NCBI GenBank assembly: GCA_964016885.1
Contig: OZ024740.1
Location: forward strand, 294,017,717 to 294,081,716
Source: Eledone cirrhosa
Taxonomy: Eukaryota; Mollusca; Cephalopoda; Octopoda; Eledonidae
DNA: 64,000 bases
Reading direction: 5' to 3'
Notes under the pieces: model-generated
What the model was told of the DNA's origin: nothing
Databases searched by the model: none
What the model saw: only the letters and a program-made list of their open reading frames with translations
Part shown: in pieces, positions 42,816 to 54,715 of the stretch
Layout of the letters: every line of letters starts with the position of its first letter
Position numbering within the stretch: the first letter of the stretch is position 1
Made by a program: the position numbers and the translations under genes

Positions 42816-43818
42816 ATATGGGAATAAAAATGTGGGGTTAATGATTATCTCAGAAATATAGAAATGTCATAACAATTTCCAATCCAATTAATTCTTTGAT
42901 TATACAAGCCAGTTAGGGAGCCTCTATGCAGTCAAATAGCAGTCACATTTCCCTTAAATCACATAACTTAGAAAATGGAAAAGCATACTGGTTAATATAG
43001 TCCTGGTCTGCTCAATAGTGGATAACCTAAGACTAAACAAAAACAAGATCAATTCTTTGATTATATATTTCACAATATATTCCCTACATACCTGATTTAT
43101 ACTAGGATATACTTTTAGCTGTCAAGATTGCCCTAATCATAAATAATCAAAATTAAAATGTTACCTTTACCACCAAAAATTAACATATATTGTAACAATA
43201 TCACGTGGATTTCTAACACAGTCCAGCAAATTAGCAACTATTTCTAGTCAGCTATTATAAGAAACAGTATTTAAATAGATCCGGTTCTAGCATATGAATG
43301 AGATGTCTTGTTCAATATGTCAGTAAACTACTCATGAGCTTTCATTGTCCCTTTACTTGAAATAGCACACATCTTTCAGTACATCCAGTAGTTAGTTATA
43401 CTGCCTACCTTATTATTTTACACTAATAATCATGGAAAAACATAGCTATGTTCACCTTCAACCTTTTCAATTTGATACACTTTTTCAATTCTTAAGCCAC
43501 TATAGTCCTCTCAGACTCAACAATGAGAACTATATTGATATATAAAATACATATTAAAGTGTTCAAAAACAGTTCATTGTGAAATACGAGACTTACTAAA
43601 TATGAACCTAGGTTCTAAGGGAGCTTTTATGTCATCATAAGGACAAAGATTTAACAGGGGTATAGTGGGTGAGAGGCCTGATACAGCTACTTAATATCTC
43701 CACCACCCTATATATATATATAGAAACGCACAGAAGCATACACCCACCTCTATATACATATACACTTTCAATACATACATACATACACACAAACACACAT
43801 TATATATATATATATACA

Positions 43819-44157
43819 CACAGTGGAACGTCAGTTCACAAACATAATTCATTCCCAAAGCCGTTTGTCACCCAAAATGTTCATAAACCAAAACTATTTT
43901 TCCCATATGTTAAGGGAGAAATACAGTAAGAGAGTCTGTGTGTGAAAGACAAATAGATATCATCATAGTAACTAACTACACAAAAAGTGATGCTTTCCCG
44001 CTGATACTCCAAGCTTGTTGCCAACCATTGTTGCTGGCTTGTGTGTTCGTTACTCAAGGCACTGTTTGTGAACCAAGACATTCTATGTTTGGAAAAATTG
44101 TTTGTGAACCGATTTATTCATGATGAGAGGCATTCATAAACGGAGGTTCTACTGTGT
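43819..44157. mobile_element. TA-flanked MITE with CAGTRGAAC ends
   Basis: The left end acacagtggaacgtcagttc and the right end gaggttctactgtgt are inverted repeats (ACAGTRGAACSTCMGTTYA), flanked by tatata on both sides. About 340 bp, with internal degenerate copies of ttcgtgaacc-like words (gtttgtgaaccaag, gtttgtgaaccgat). Probably a Tc1/mariner-type non-autonomous element. Confidence 0.7.
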
Positions 44158-44169
44158 ATATATATACAT

Positions 44170-44690
44170 TCTGATACCAATACAGCTTTTTTATAAGAAA
44201 CGGGTGGTTTTCTGCTAGCATGTGTAGTGTGTATATTGATATTATACACAAATATATATACATGTAGATATGATACACCAAATAAAACTGTAATTGACAA
44301 TATACACAGAAATTGAACGAAGTCTATGTTACACTGTCTTATGTAATCAGTAATGTAATCCATTATACATTTAAAAAAAGACGATATATATAAACTGCAT
44401 TAGGAGAAAATTAGCGACGGAAATATATGCGATATTTTTATAAGTGTTATAATATAACGGCCACTAACCGGAAGTGTTGACATTTGAAAATTTTAAAGAA
44501 GTGAATTTTAAAGGTCTTTAAATAAGCTATAAAATATATTTAATCAACAGCCACAAAATTTAGCACATAAATTATGTAATATTCATTCATTATTTATTCA
44601 AAGTAATCCAACTTATTTTACAAACGGGGTAAAAAAATATATTCTGAACCCAATCCCACACTCCTTTCTTTATTATAGTTAAGATATACT
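44170..44690. mobile_element. Transposon-like repeat D, copy 2 (inverted)
   Basis: The reverse complement matches 39905-40410 for about 500 bp: gtttttctgctagcatgtg, attgacaatatacacagaaa, aaaaagacgatatatataaa, ctgcattaggagaaaatta and taatccaacttattttac. It adjoins the MITE at 43819-44157. Positions 44700-45125 show nothing. Confidence 0.8.
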
Positions 44691-45129
44691 GCTGACTTTC
44701 ATATCACTAAGCTGTGAAACATTTATACAGGACATAAACAAACATCATTACATGCATTGATTATAAACATCCTATATACGAAACAGTTTTTAATATTTTA
44801 ATAACTTTTCTAGTTTGAGGGAAGTGATTTTCTATAGATTGTTTTGTTTTGTTTTTCCCTTTTTCCTCACCTTCTGAAGAGGTTATAGGATTCTCATGTA
44901 AATCATTTTTTAAATGTTATTTTCCAGCATGTGTTGATGGTTTAAAATTTGTGAAATTTCTAGTTTAAAAATTTTGTTGAAGATCTGTCCATGGTGAAAT
45001 AAAGTTATGTTATAAGCAAAGAATTATACTATTAATAAAGATATTTCAAACAATTGTTTTATGTTGAGCACCTCCATAGAGTCTATGGATTTTATCCGTG
45101 AAATCTTTAGATATTGTTTAATATATCAG

Positions 45130-46780
45130 AAGTATAAAGTATTCCACCTTGCAAGATGGCATGTCAGAGCAAACCAAGATGTTGTTGGGGAAAAGTGTCC
45201 AAAATGATAGTGAAGCACTTGACCTTACTGATGCCAAAAAGAAAAGGGCATGGAAGTCATATTATAAGAGAATGATGCAGAAAGAGATTAAATAGATCTA
45301 CACTGAGTCTACCCATCTGAGGGAACAATAATAAAAGTTGACAACAGTATGATAAACAAAGAGACTAAGGATCTAAAAGTAGGAAAGGCAGTTGAATCAT
45401 CTAGTATAGTTACAGAGATGTTAAAAACATCCAGCATGGTAGGTTACAAGCTATTCAGGCACATAATGAGTAGTACAAGACAGTATCCTACCCAATGACT
45501 AGTGCAGCAGTATCATTGTGAACTACTACGAGGGCAAAGGAGATGCATTGGAGAGGTAACTACAAAGGTATCAAGTTGATAGATCAGGAAAGTGAAGGAA
45601 AAGGGCTACAGCACAACTTATTAGGGACATAATTAAGCTTTATGAGATACAATTCGGCTTTATGCTAGGTAGAAGTACTACTGATGCCCCCCTTACTTGT
45701 GAGACAACTGCAGAAGTACTTAACTAAGAGTAAGCCTCTATAGCTAGATCTGAACTAAGAGTAAGCCTCTATAGCTAGATCTGAAGAAGTCCGTTGATAG
45801 GTTTCCTCTATCCATAATTTGGTACGCACTTAGGAAGCTAGATGTAAACAATGGCTTGTGAGGGCATGTAAGCCATGTATAGCGGTGCAATCAGCAAGGT
45901 GAGAGTTGGCAATGAGTACACTGATGAATTTGGAATGCAGATGAATATCCACCTGGATTCAGTCCTCAGTTCACTTTTGTTTATCATTGTTCTTTAGGCC
46001 ATAACAGATGAATTTAAGACTGGCTGTTCACAGCAGCTCCTATTTTCTGATGATCTTGTTCACATAACTGAATTCATGGATGAGTTGGATGCAAAACTCC
46101 AGACATGGTAGAAAATTTGAAAACTAAAAATCTTAAAAGAAATCCTAGTAAAGACTAAAATCTTAATAAGTAGGAAGGAAGACAGAACCCTGATACTGTC
46201 AGGGAAATGGTCTTTCTCAATATGCCAAAAGAAATGGGCAGAAATTCCATAAGGAGCACTTAATGCAATATATGGACACACAAGAGATACAGTGGGAATA
46301 CAAGTATTTAACAGAGAAGATATACTTTGTAAGCAGAAGATGTAAAGGAGTAAGAAACACTAAGAGAAAACATTATATAGATTCCCTCAATTGACAGCCT
46401 TTGTTACCTAAGTGACATAATCAGTAGTGGGAATGATGCTCTGGAAGTATAGTAACCAAAGTAAGAACAGGCTGGAAGAAGTTTAGGGAGCTAATACTTC
46501 TGCTGACAACATAGGGCTTCACTGTGTGTGTGTACTGTGATGCTATATGTTAGTAAGACATTGTCTTTGACTGCAGAAGGTCTACAAAGGCTAGAAAGAA
46601 ATGAAGCATGTATGCTTTAGTGAATGTGTAATGCCAGTGTGCATGACTAACACAGCATAAGTGACTTTAGAGAAAAACTAGGCCTGAGAGGAATTGAATG
46701 TAGTATGAAAGAGATAGAACTGCATTGGTATGGCATATGATGCATATAGAAGATGACAGCTGTATAAAGTGCACACTCAC
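45130..46780 (+). pseudogene. RTE-like LINE, long decayed copy
   Basis: Plus strand, many stops and frameshifts. Recognisable in order: DVVGEKCVQND (linker), AWKSYYKRMM, KAVESSSIVTEMLKTS, then RT words YEIQFGFMLGRSTTDAPL, SPLLFIIV-like, and a DD box reduced in the ctgatgatcttgttcac region. The C-terminal LERNEACMLXXVCNASVHD-like stretch and CMKEIELHWYG-like residues follow near 46570-46740. It matches the organisation of 47770-50360 plus the C-terminus known from 18690. It is the longest old RTE in the window. Dead. Confidence 0.75.
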
Positions 46781-46919
46781 ATACACAGGGATCATAGATG
46801 CACTTGTCAGAGAGTGAGCATACAACACACACCATTATAAACAAAAATACACACATACTTCAATATCATACACACCCACATCAACACTATATATATATAT
46901 ATATATATATATACGGGAT

Positions 46920-47640
46920 AACAAATTATTGTTATAGGTAGTCCACTTAGATGTAGTCCAGTTATGGTACTCCGGGTAGTGGATGATATCAACACTTGGC
47001 TAAGTTTGACTCAACTAGGCGTTTCCATAGTGATGTTGCGAGTACACTGTAATTCCTATGTTGTAAACACTTGGAGTAATAATAAATCAGGAAAGAAGAG
47101 TGACACGGTTTGCTATACAAAAAAGGTTTTTAATCTCATTGTTTCTCTGAACTGGTAAGTCTAGAAATCGCTATCCGCTTATTTTCACATCACTCAATAG
47201 CCAATACAAAGTTATAACCAGTCAGTTCATCGGAGCTTGTGAGAATGAAAATAATATACAGGCATGGCTACTATATGTAGTAGTAATGGCATTCAGTCAG
47301 AACAATAACAACAATATCAACAATGCTAGCAATAAATTATTTGAAATAATCACAACATCAATCTAGGTGGGAAGTATAGTATATCTACGATTTTAGCTGT
47401 AAAACTAGCTGACATGAGGTAGATGTATAAAATTGACATGTAAAAGCTGTCGTAGGGTGTATTATATCTAGTGTAAAGATAAGCCGGTGTCTTTAAACAA
47501 TGTAGGTCAGGTGGCCGTAAGAGTCGGTTATTATCTGACAGATGAAGGATTTATCACTGTAGTGAGATTTGTGTGGTCTATATTAGATGAGAGGGTTGTC
47601 TAGCTTTCTCATCATCAATAACATACATGTATAAGACAAC
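46920..47640. other. Unrecognised intergenic block
   Basis: Less AT-rich than its surroundings, with no frame of interest and no family match. A long terminal repeat is possible but unsupported. It ends in (TA)n/(CA)n at 47691-47765. Confidence 0.4.
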
Positions 47641-47769
47641 ATTAACAAAGTAGCAAAATAATGAGCAAGTTAATACAGAGGTTAAGGAGGCATATATATA
47701 TATATATACACACATGCGCACAAACATATATATATATATATATACACATATATACATACATATAAAGAG

Positions 47770-49330
47770 AAAACATGCTGACTATAATTATTGCACCAGA
47801 GCACCGGCCACATGTAAAATCTATGTTCTTAGTTAGCTTACCTGTGATCCCACTACATCTTTTATGCACCCATACTTTGCATTTGGGACATAAAATGGAG
47901 TTTCTACCTACGCCTTTCCTACACACTGAGCATGGCCATTTCCCGGAAGGGACCGGCGCCTTATTTTCTTTCCTACAAACTAGAACTTTAGTCTTAGCCA
48001 GGTTAATTTTAAGGCCTTTCGATTCTAGGCCGTGCTTCCATGTTCGGAATTTCTTCTCTAGCTCGGCCATTGATTCAGCTATGAGCGTGAGATCATCTGC
48101 GTATAAGAGTTCCCATGGGCAGCCGCTCTTGAACTCCACTGTTATAGCCTGAAGGGCAATAATAAATAGTAGGGGGCTAAGAACAGAACCCTGATGAACA
48201 CCAACTTTTACGCTAAACTCTTCACTATATTCGTTGTTAATTCTAACCTTGCTGACTGTTTCTTTATACATGGCTTGTATAGCTCTCACAAGCCATTCGT
48301 CAACACCTAGTTTTCTAAGAGCCCACCAGATAATGGAACGGGGGACTCTGTCGAAGGCTTTCTCCAAGTCGACAAAAGCTAAGTATAGGGGTTTACTTTT
48401 AGCTAGGTACTTCTCCTGTAGTTGTCGTACAATGAAAAGAGCGTCTGTGGTACTTTTGCCTGACACAAACCCGAACTGCATTTCATCTAGATCAATTCTC
48501 TCTCTGATTAGTTGCGCTATTACTTTTTCCGTGACCTTCATGACCTGGTCGATTAATTTAATGCCTCTATAGTTACTCCTATCTAGGGCATCTCCTTTAC
48601 CCTTATAACAGTTAATGATGATGCTGCTATGCCAGTCCTTCGGAACAACCCCATTCTGTACGACTTGGTTTACTATCCGGGTGACCATGGTGTGTCCCAC
48701 CGTTCCAGATGCCTTCAACATCTCAGCAACTATTTCCGAAGGCCCAGCCGCCTTACCTGTCTTCATATCTTTGATTGCCTTACTTATTATACTACCTTCA
48801 ACTAACACTACTGGTCCCTCTATTGGGTCTATGTGGGGGAGACTGTCTTTCTCCCATTTATTCTCCTCATTTAGTAGCCTTTCGTAGTGACACTTCCAAG
48901 CTATCTTCTTATCAGCGTCAGTGATGGCAAGTACGCCATCATCATTTAGTACACACTTCTCCCCGACAATATCACGGTTTTCCTTGACACATTGCCTAGC
49001 AATCCTAAACACCTCACGTTTTTGGTCCTCGCGTTGTAGAACATGCTTGAACTTTCTTTCCTCTGCTTCCCTTCTTGCGAAGTACACTTGTCTCCTAGCT
49101 TCCCTCCTGGCCACTTGATAGTCTTCTCTACTTCCCCCATCCCGCCATACTTTCCAAGCCTGCTTTTTGGCCTTAATTGACTCCTCCACCTTACTGTTCC
49201 ACCACCATGTTACTCTCCTCCTACCTACAGGCCTGCTCAACCACAGACTTCGTCTGCCGCCGTCAGCAGGTTTGCTTTCAGGAATTCCCACTGTTCCTCT
49301 ATATTGTACGACTCTAATTGCTCTTCCTTA
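47770..49330 (-). pseudogene. RTE-like LINE ORF2: RT domain and PHD-like finger
   Basis: One long minus-strand frame (49291-47642, the last part running into microsatellite) covers linker, RT and a C-terminal finger. RT motifs: KGKGDALDRSNYRGIKLIDQ, EMQFGFVSGKSTTDALFI, LAFVDLEKAFDRVPR, GVHQGSVLSPLLFIIAL and LLYADDLTLIAES, so all three catalytic Asp are present. Then WPCSVCRKGVG, CPKCKVWVHKRCSG and CGRC form a PHD/RING-like zinc finger. The homology stops at about 47770, before the usual C-terminal region and tail, so this copy lacks its 3' end. It is continuous with the endonuclease part through frameshifts near 49330 and 49395. Confidence 0.88.
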
Positions 49331-49339
49331 CTGTCGAAA

Positions 49340-50360
49340 TTTATTTCTGGCTGTGGGGTCCTTTAGCTTCCATATTTTTCTCCTGAGGATAGTCCTGTTC
49401 TGCTGTCTAGACGTCTCGTCCTGATTATTAGGTCGCTAATTATCAGTCTATGTTGGGAGGTGCATTCTTCATGGGGGAGGGATTTAGTGTTTACAACAGA
49501 CACTCTGTCACGTCTTCTGGTAAGGATATAATCTACCTGGCTGGTATGTTCCCCTGATCTGTAGGTGATCAGGTGATTGTCACGTTTTTTGAAGTTAGTG
49601 TTACAGATAGTTAGGTTATTTGCGTCACAGAATTCCAGGATTCTGGAGCCTTCCTCATTTCTAGTACCAAACCCATAGCCTCCATGGATTTCGTCGTAGC
49701 CGTCACAATGTTGTCCAACGTGACCATTTAGGTCGCCTGCAATAATTATATAGTCACTGTCGGTTATTTGGGAGGTAGTGAGCATCAGTGTCTCATAGAA
49801 TCTGTCTTTTATAGTGCCGGGCAGTCCGGATTGGGGTGCGTACGCAGATATTACTGTCACCATAGTTCTATTGAGGACAAGTCTTATTTTAATTATTCTG
49901 TCGTTCACTCTATTTACGTCTATTATCTTATCTGCCCACTTTTCTGCTACCATGCATGAATCCTACTCCACCCAACCCATTGTCATTTCCCACCCAGAAA
50001 AGCTTATAGCATTGTTTTTTACCCACAATGAATCTAGCAGACCCACTCCTCCACCTGGTCTCTTGAATACAACAAACATCGACCTCCTTACGTTCAAGCA
50101 TTTCTACAATCTCGTTAGAGCGACCCTTTAAGGTGCCTACATTCATGGTACCAACTCTGAAGTTTTGGATTGCGTTTGGAGGGTGGGAGCGGTGGGGCGC
50201 GGGGGGAGATGGGGTGATGTTAGCCATCCGCGGCCGAAACAAAGAGGAGTGCTCGCATTCTCGTCCACGAGGTGAATTTGTCTTTATCTTTGGCATTGTC
50301 GCTGAGCGTCCAGATTTTTCTCTCTTCAACTCTCCAGAATTCCGTAGTCCATCCATCCAT
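49340..50360 (-). pseudogene. RTE-like LINE ORF2: AP-type endonuclease domain
   Basis: Two minus-strand frames joined by a frameshift near 49950. The N-terminal frame has RVGTMNVGTLKGRSNEIVEM and VDVCCIQETRW (catalytic Glu). The second has VISAYAPQSGLPG, IIAGDLNGHVGQH, FCDANNLTICNT, TSQVDYILTRR and the histidine motif near SQHRLIISDL. This is the craniofacial-development-protein-2-like endonuclease of RTE/BovB-type LINEs, which nicks target DNA to prime reverse transcription. The start is at or near 50356; the first 60 residues are basic and Pro-rich. Confidence 0.87.
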
Positions 50361-50379
50361 CATATTAAAAGGCAACCAG

Positions 50380-50995
50380 GTAAGCGATAGTATAGGCCTC
50401 TGGCTTATGATTGGTCCACATAATAATAATGGTGGTGCGTGGGGGCGGGCGGGAGGGATGTTGAGTTGTTAGCGAGAAGGTAAGGTTTAAATAAGATCCC
50501 CGTATTTAACAAGCAATAACAAAAATACAAGATTTGTTTTGGAAAATACGACAAAAATACAGGAGGATTTGTTTTAGAAATACGGTAGACTAGCGAGTAG
50601 CGAGGCAAAGATTGGATTCGGGGAAGAGAAAATGGTATAGAATTGTCGGATGGGGTGGACTATGGAATTGAGTGGAGTGTAGAAATGGAAAAAAAATGTG
50701 TACATTACATTACATTATACCGTGAAGAAAGCAGCCATGAATTTGGCGAATGAGATTACTTGTAGGGTTTATCTTATATATATAGATAGAGAGAGAGAGA
50801 TGGGGGGGGGGGGGGGCGCATGATGTAGAGTGGGGTGGCTGACCGCGAACCCTCATGATGTAGGGGAGGGGGAGAAGATAGTAAGGAGCGGGAATTAAGA
50901 GTTTAAATACGGTCCTCGAAATAACAAATATATTTAAAAAGAATATATAAGAAGAAGGGTTTTTTTGTTTTGTTTTGAAAAATACGACAGAATTA
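50380..50995 (-). promoter_or_regulatory. RTE-like LINE 5' UTR, two diverged monomers
   Basis: 50440-50570 and 50860-50995 align: ggagggatgttgagttg versus ggggagggggagaagat, taaggtttaaata versus taagagtttaaatacgg, aacaaaaatac, and gttttggaaaatacgaca versus gttttgaaaaatacgaca. A tandem-monomer 5' UTR like this is the usual place for a LINE's internal promoter. A G-run lies at 50801-50815. Confidence 0.5.
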
Positions 50996-51087
50996 AGGTT
51001 GGGTTATATATATATATACATACACATATACATACACACACACATATATACACACACACATACATTAATAACAATAATAATAATAAT

Positions 51088-51185
51088 AATGATTTCATTT
51101 ATTAGCCACCAGGGCCGACATGTAGGGGACAATATAAAGACAGGGACAGTGGGGGTTTACAATAAGGTGGAGTAAAAGTGCACAA
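51088..51185 (-). mobile_element. Tx1-like LINE 3' terminus, severely 5'-truncated
   Basis: The minus strand ends with gtggctaataaatgaaatc and then (ATT)n, matching gtggttaataaagaaaac plus (ATT)n at the end of the full-length Tx1-like element (53131). About 95 bp is kept. Both sides are (AAT)n belonging to the 3' UTR of the finger-bearing LINE (compare uninterrupted 59049-59110), so it inserted inside that tract. Confidence 0.65.
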
Positions 51186-51520
51186 ATAATAATAATAATA
51201 ACAACAATAATAATAACGACAACAACAATAATAATATACATATATATATATATATACACATACACGCACACACATAAACATATCTATACACACACACGCG
51301 ATAGCAACTAACAGCGCTGCGATCGAATGTGGCTTTTTAGCCCAGCCAATGATCTAAAATGTCTTGCACAGAGTCGGCAACCAAAATATTCACTGGGAAT
51401 AGTCGGCTGTGGTTGGAGTTCGTGTACTTTTGCATGTCGCTTGAGCCCTCCTGCTGATTTACATTCTCTACCACATGTTTGGCAAGCATGATGAGTAGCA
51501 TCTCCAACAGCAGCCTGCAC
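51186..51520 (-). pseudogene. Finger-bearing LINE, 3' end copy 2
   Basis: The minus strand 51520-51308 encodes the last two zinc fingers (HACQTCGRECKSAGGLKRHA, FGCRLCARHFRSLAGLKSHI) nearly identical to 59185-59400. The 3' UTR 51307-51186 has the same order of (CA)n, (TA)n, gacaacaacaataataata and (AAT)n. The copy is cut off at 51520, where the mariner-like sequence starts. Confidence 0.85.
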
Positions 51521-52622
51521 GACGAATAAGGAAATTTCAGACTTTCTCAGAGTCAGCAGGAGAATGGTGGAAAAGGTCAGAAAGGAATTGGAAGATTCAG
51601 GATTCGACTACAAAGCAACATCAGAGAGGAAAACACATGATCGACGATCTGACGCCTTAAGAACGAGTTCGTCGCTGAAGTTCAGGATATCATCAACAAT
51701 GAACCTAGCAAGTCGATGCGTGCCATTGCAAGGGAGAAAGGCGTGGATGAAAAGCTCATTAGGCTGGTGGTACATGAAGACATTCGCTACGTTTCATACA
51801 AGATGAGGAAACAACAATTTCTGTCAAACGCGATGCAAGAAAAGCGACTGAAGCACGCAAAGAAGCTGATCAATAAGTTGAAACACCCACTGGATCCAGA
51901 CATGCTGTGGTTTTTCTCCGACGAGAAAAACTTCTGCCAAGACCAGAAAATCAACTCCCAGAACAACAGGTGGCTCGCTGTCTCATCCAAAGACGTGCCC
52001 AGAGTCACGCAGACAAAGTTTCCAGTGACAACATTGGTCTTAGGTGTCGTCAGCAGTCAAGGTGACGTCATGCCACCTCACTTCTTCCCTGAAGGCCTCA
52101 AGCTTAACACTGATGGCTACATCCGCGTTCTGAGCGAGGTAGTAAAGCCCTGGATCGACGAGGTAGCTGCAGGTAGGCCGTAGATGTAGCAGCAAGACTC
52201 AGTGCCCTGCCATACCGGCCGAAAGACCCAAGCCTGGCTGTCGTCAGAGAACTTCATCGACCATACTTTACCTGACATCTGGCCTTGCAGTTCGCCTGAC
52301 TGCAACCCCTCAACTTCTTTGTGTGGGGCGCAGTGGAACGAGACACCAACAGATCTAGCTGCAATACGAAAGACGATCTGAAGGCCAGGATCACAAGTGC
52401 CTTTAGGGACCTAAGTCGGGGGGACAGTGACGAAGGCCTGTAGCCAGTCCCGAGGGCACCTTGAGGCCGTCATCAAAGCCAATGGCAGGTTTATTGAGTG
52501 AGATCGAAAGAATAAGTCATGAAGACAAAATGACCCAAGTTTGATAAATATATCTTAAAAAATAAAACTACTGTGTTATTTTTTCTTAGACAGTAATCTT
52601 GCGAACAAATATCGTCCGCACC
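51521..52622 (+). pseudogene. mariner/Tc1-type transposase, 5'-truncated and broken
   Basis: Plus strand: KVRKELEDSGFDYKATSERK, RRSDALRT, then after a frameshift near 51665 the frame 51716-52183 reads SMRAIAREKGVDEKLIRLVV, HEDIRYVSYKMRKQQFLS, WFFSDEKNFCQDQKI (first catalytic Asp), GVVSSQGDVMPPHFFPEGL and VKPWIDEVAAGRP. Two stops at 52181-52192 are followed by QQDSVPCHTGRKTQ (second Asp), SSPDCNP (third), another frameshift, VWGAVERDTNRS, and a terminal EAVIKANGRFIE with TGA at 52499-52501. The right end ttgcgaacaaatatcgtccg precedes TA at about 52620. The N-terminus and left end are missing. Confidence 0.87.
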
Positions 52623-52684
52623 CTATATATATACACATACATATATACATACATATATATATATACATACATACATATATATAT

Positions 52685-53022
52685 GGAAGCACATGGCTTA
52701 GTGGTTAGAGCATTGGAATTGCAATCAAAAGGTTCTGAGTTCAATTCTCAGACCGGGTGATGTGTTGTTTCCTTGAGCAAGACACTTTATTTCACATTGT
52801 TCCAGTTTCCTCAGCTGTAGAAATGAGATGATAGGGACTGGGGTCCATATCATTCCACTGCAAAGTGGTCGTGGAGGTACCACGGCAAAAAAGCACCCAG
52901 CACTCACTGTAAATGAGGTTGGTGTTAGGAAGGGCATCCATCTGTAGAAATCAAGCCAGAATCAGTTCCCGTCCCACCCTTGCAAGCAGGGAAAAGCGGA
53001 CGTAAAATGATGATGATGATGA
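52685..53022 (+). repeat. tRNA-derived SINE with RTE tail (type 1)
   Basis: Head ggaagcacatggcttagtgg, box B ggttctgagttcaattctc, tail ggtgttaggaagggcatcc, aagcggacgtaaaatgatga and (gat)n. Inserted in (TA/CATA)n and followed by (ACAT)n. Confidence 0.88.
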
Positions 53023-53364
53023 CAAACATACATACATACATACATACATGATGGCTGTCCCCTCGTTATCGAGTATGGCCATTGCACGAGGAAAAAAAAA
53101 ATAAAAAAAAAATAATAATAATAATAATAATGTTTTCTTTATTAACCACAAGGGTTTACATAAAGTAGACATTAAGGACAATACAGGACGGCACAAATGG
53201 GCATTTCTGCGTGTAAAAAAACAGAGGATGTAATAAAATAACAAAGAAAAATTCCCCAATAGGGGGGAGACTTCCGAGGGACATTTGTGGAGAAAGCCCA
53301 TTAAAAGACCACAGTGACCCTGACCACCAGGGCAAGTGCCCTCTCCCAGTTTTCCACCTTTAAT

Positions 53365-54715
53365 TTACAGACACATACTCAGAGAAGGCCCATTCATTCG
53401 GGCCATACTTGCTTCTCTCACCCATCTTTCAATAAAATGCTGGGAAGAGAGCACTTCCCTCTCTACCCTGATTTTCCTTTTCAAATGAAATTTGAAAAAG
53501 TTAATCAGGGCATCACCGAAGAGGTAAGTGCTCGTCTTCAGCCCTTTCAAACGTGTCTACCATACTATCTCTTTCGCCATGGCCACCAGACAGATAAAAA
53601 CTGCCTGCCCTTCCCGGCTAAAGGAAGAGGGCGGGGCAATCCTCACGATGGACTCAGCTGATAGCTGGATCCGTCCTACACGTGACAGCAGGTGTTCGAC
53701 ATAAACCCACAAGTCAGCAATGCTCGGACACTGGACGAGTGCGTGCAGGACGGTTTCGTCGCCCTGTGCGCATCTCGGACATGCCCGGCTGACGGCACCT
53801 CCATGCCTGTAGAGTTTATCCCGAACTGGCAAAGCACCCCGGTAGCACTGCCAGGCCAGGGATTTCTGGAAGTTGTCCATAGGCCCCGGCCCGAAAGTCC
53901 TTCCGAAGAGATTGGCTAGTTGATTTTCGTCGACGCCTAGAGTTTCCCCAAGTACGTCGTCGCTCTTCCCCTCCACCAATCCTCTATAGAACGCCAAGGT
54001 GGAGTTTCCACCGATCACATTGCCCGATTGGTCGAGGGCTGTGAGCGCCTGAAGACATTCCAGTCTCCAAGCGCTCCCTCTCGGTCTTCGCTTGACCCAG
54101 GACTGCAGCTCCGTCAAGGAGACGAGCTGGGGAAAAACGTGTCTAGCAAACGGCGACCACACCTGATCACCGTCGAGGAAGATGTGGAGATGTCGTAGCC
54201 TCAGCGCGTGTCTGCGCATCATCAGCCACGGCATGCCCAGCCCTCCACGTAGCGGGTGTTGACAGCAGATGGACCGCCTGACCATTGGAGCGCGTCCCTT
54301 CCACAAGAAGCGAAAGAGCAAACGCTCCAGCGTAGTCAGGCAGGGCTTAGGACAAGGTACGACGGTCAGGCGGTAGTAGATGACGGATGCGATGTACGCG
54401 TTAGCCACCTCCGCTCGACCTTTCAGGGATAGCTTCCTCTCGGCCCATTTCTGGGTGAGAGAAGCCACCCTGCTCGTCACCTCGTCCCAGTTTTTGTCCG
54501 TCTGGAGGTCTGGACCGAACCAGACCCCTAGCAATTTAACCTGTCCGTCCGTCCAGCGCCCGACGACGCTGTTGGACGGCATGGACCTGCCTCTCCAGGT
54601 GCCGAGCTGCAGGCCCAGTGACTTTTCCTGGTTGATCATTGCTCCTGTCACCGCTTCGTATTCTCTTAGTGTAGTGCCGATCGCCTCGATGTGTTTGGCG
54701 TTCGACACCACTGCG
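53365..54715 (-). pseudogene. Tx1-like ORF2, C-terminal part
   Basis: The frame 54711-53557 continues in the same frame to 53365 after one in-frame TAG (53557-53559). It starts within the RT palm (ADDVTAVVSNAKHIEAIG), then VTGAMINQEKSLGLQLGTW, VKLLGVWFGPDLQTDKNWDE, RLLFRFLWKGRAP, LRGGLGMPWL, and a cysteine-bearing stretch GAVSRACPRCAQGDETVLHA LVQCPS near residue 330 (zinc-knuckle-like C-x2-C ... H-x4-C). This is the thumb and C-terminal region typical of Tx1/L1 ORF2. Only the second part of the catalytic box remains at its start. Confidence 0.87.

Noticed and set aside
46920..47640. Long terminal repeat at 46.9-47.6 kb
   Set aside because: No TG...CA ends, TATA box or second copy could be recognised.
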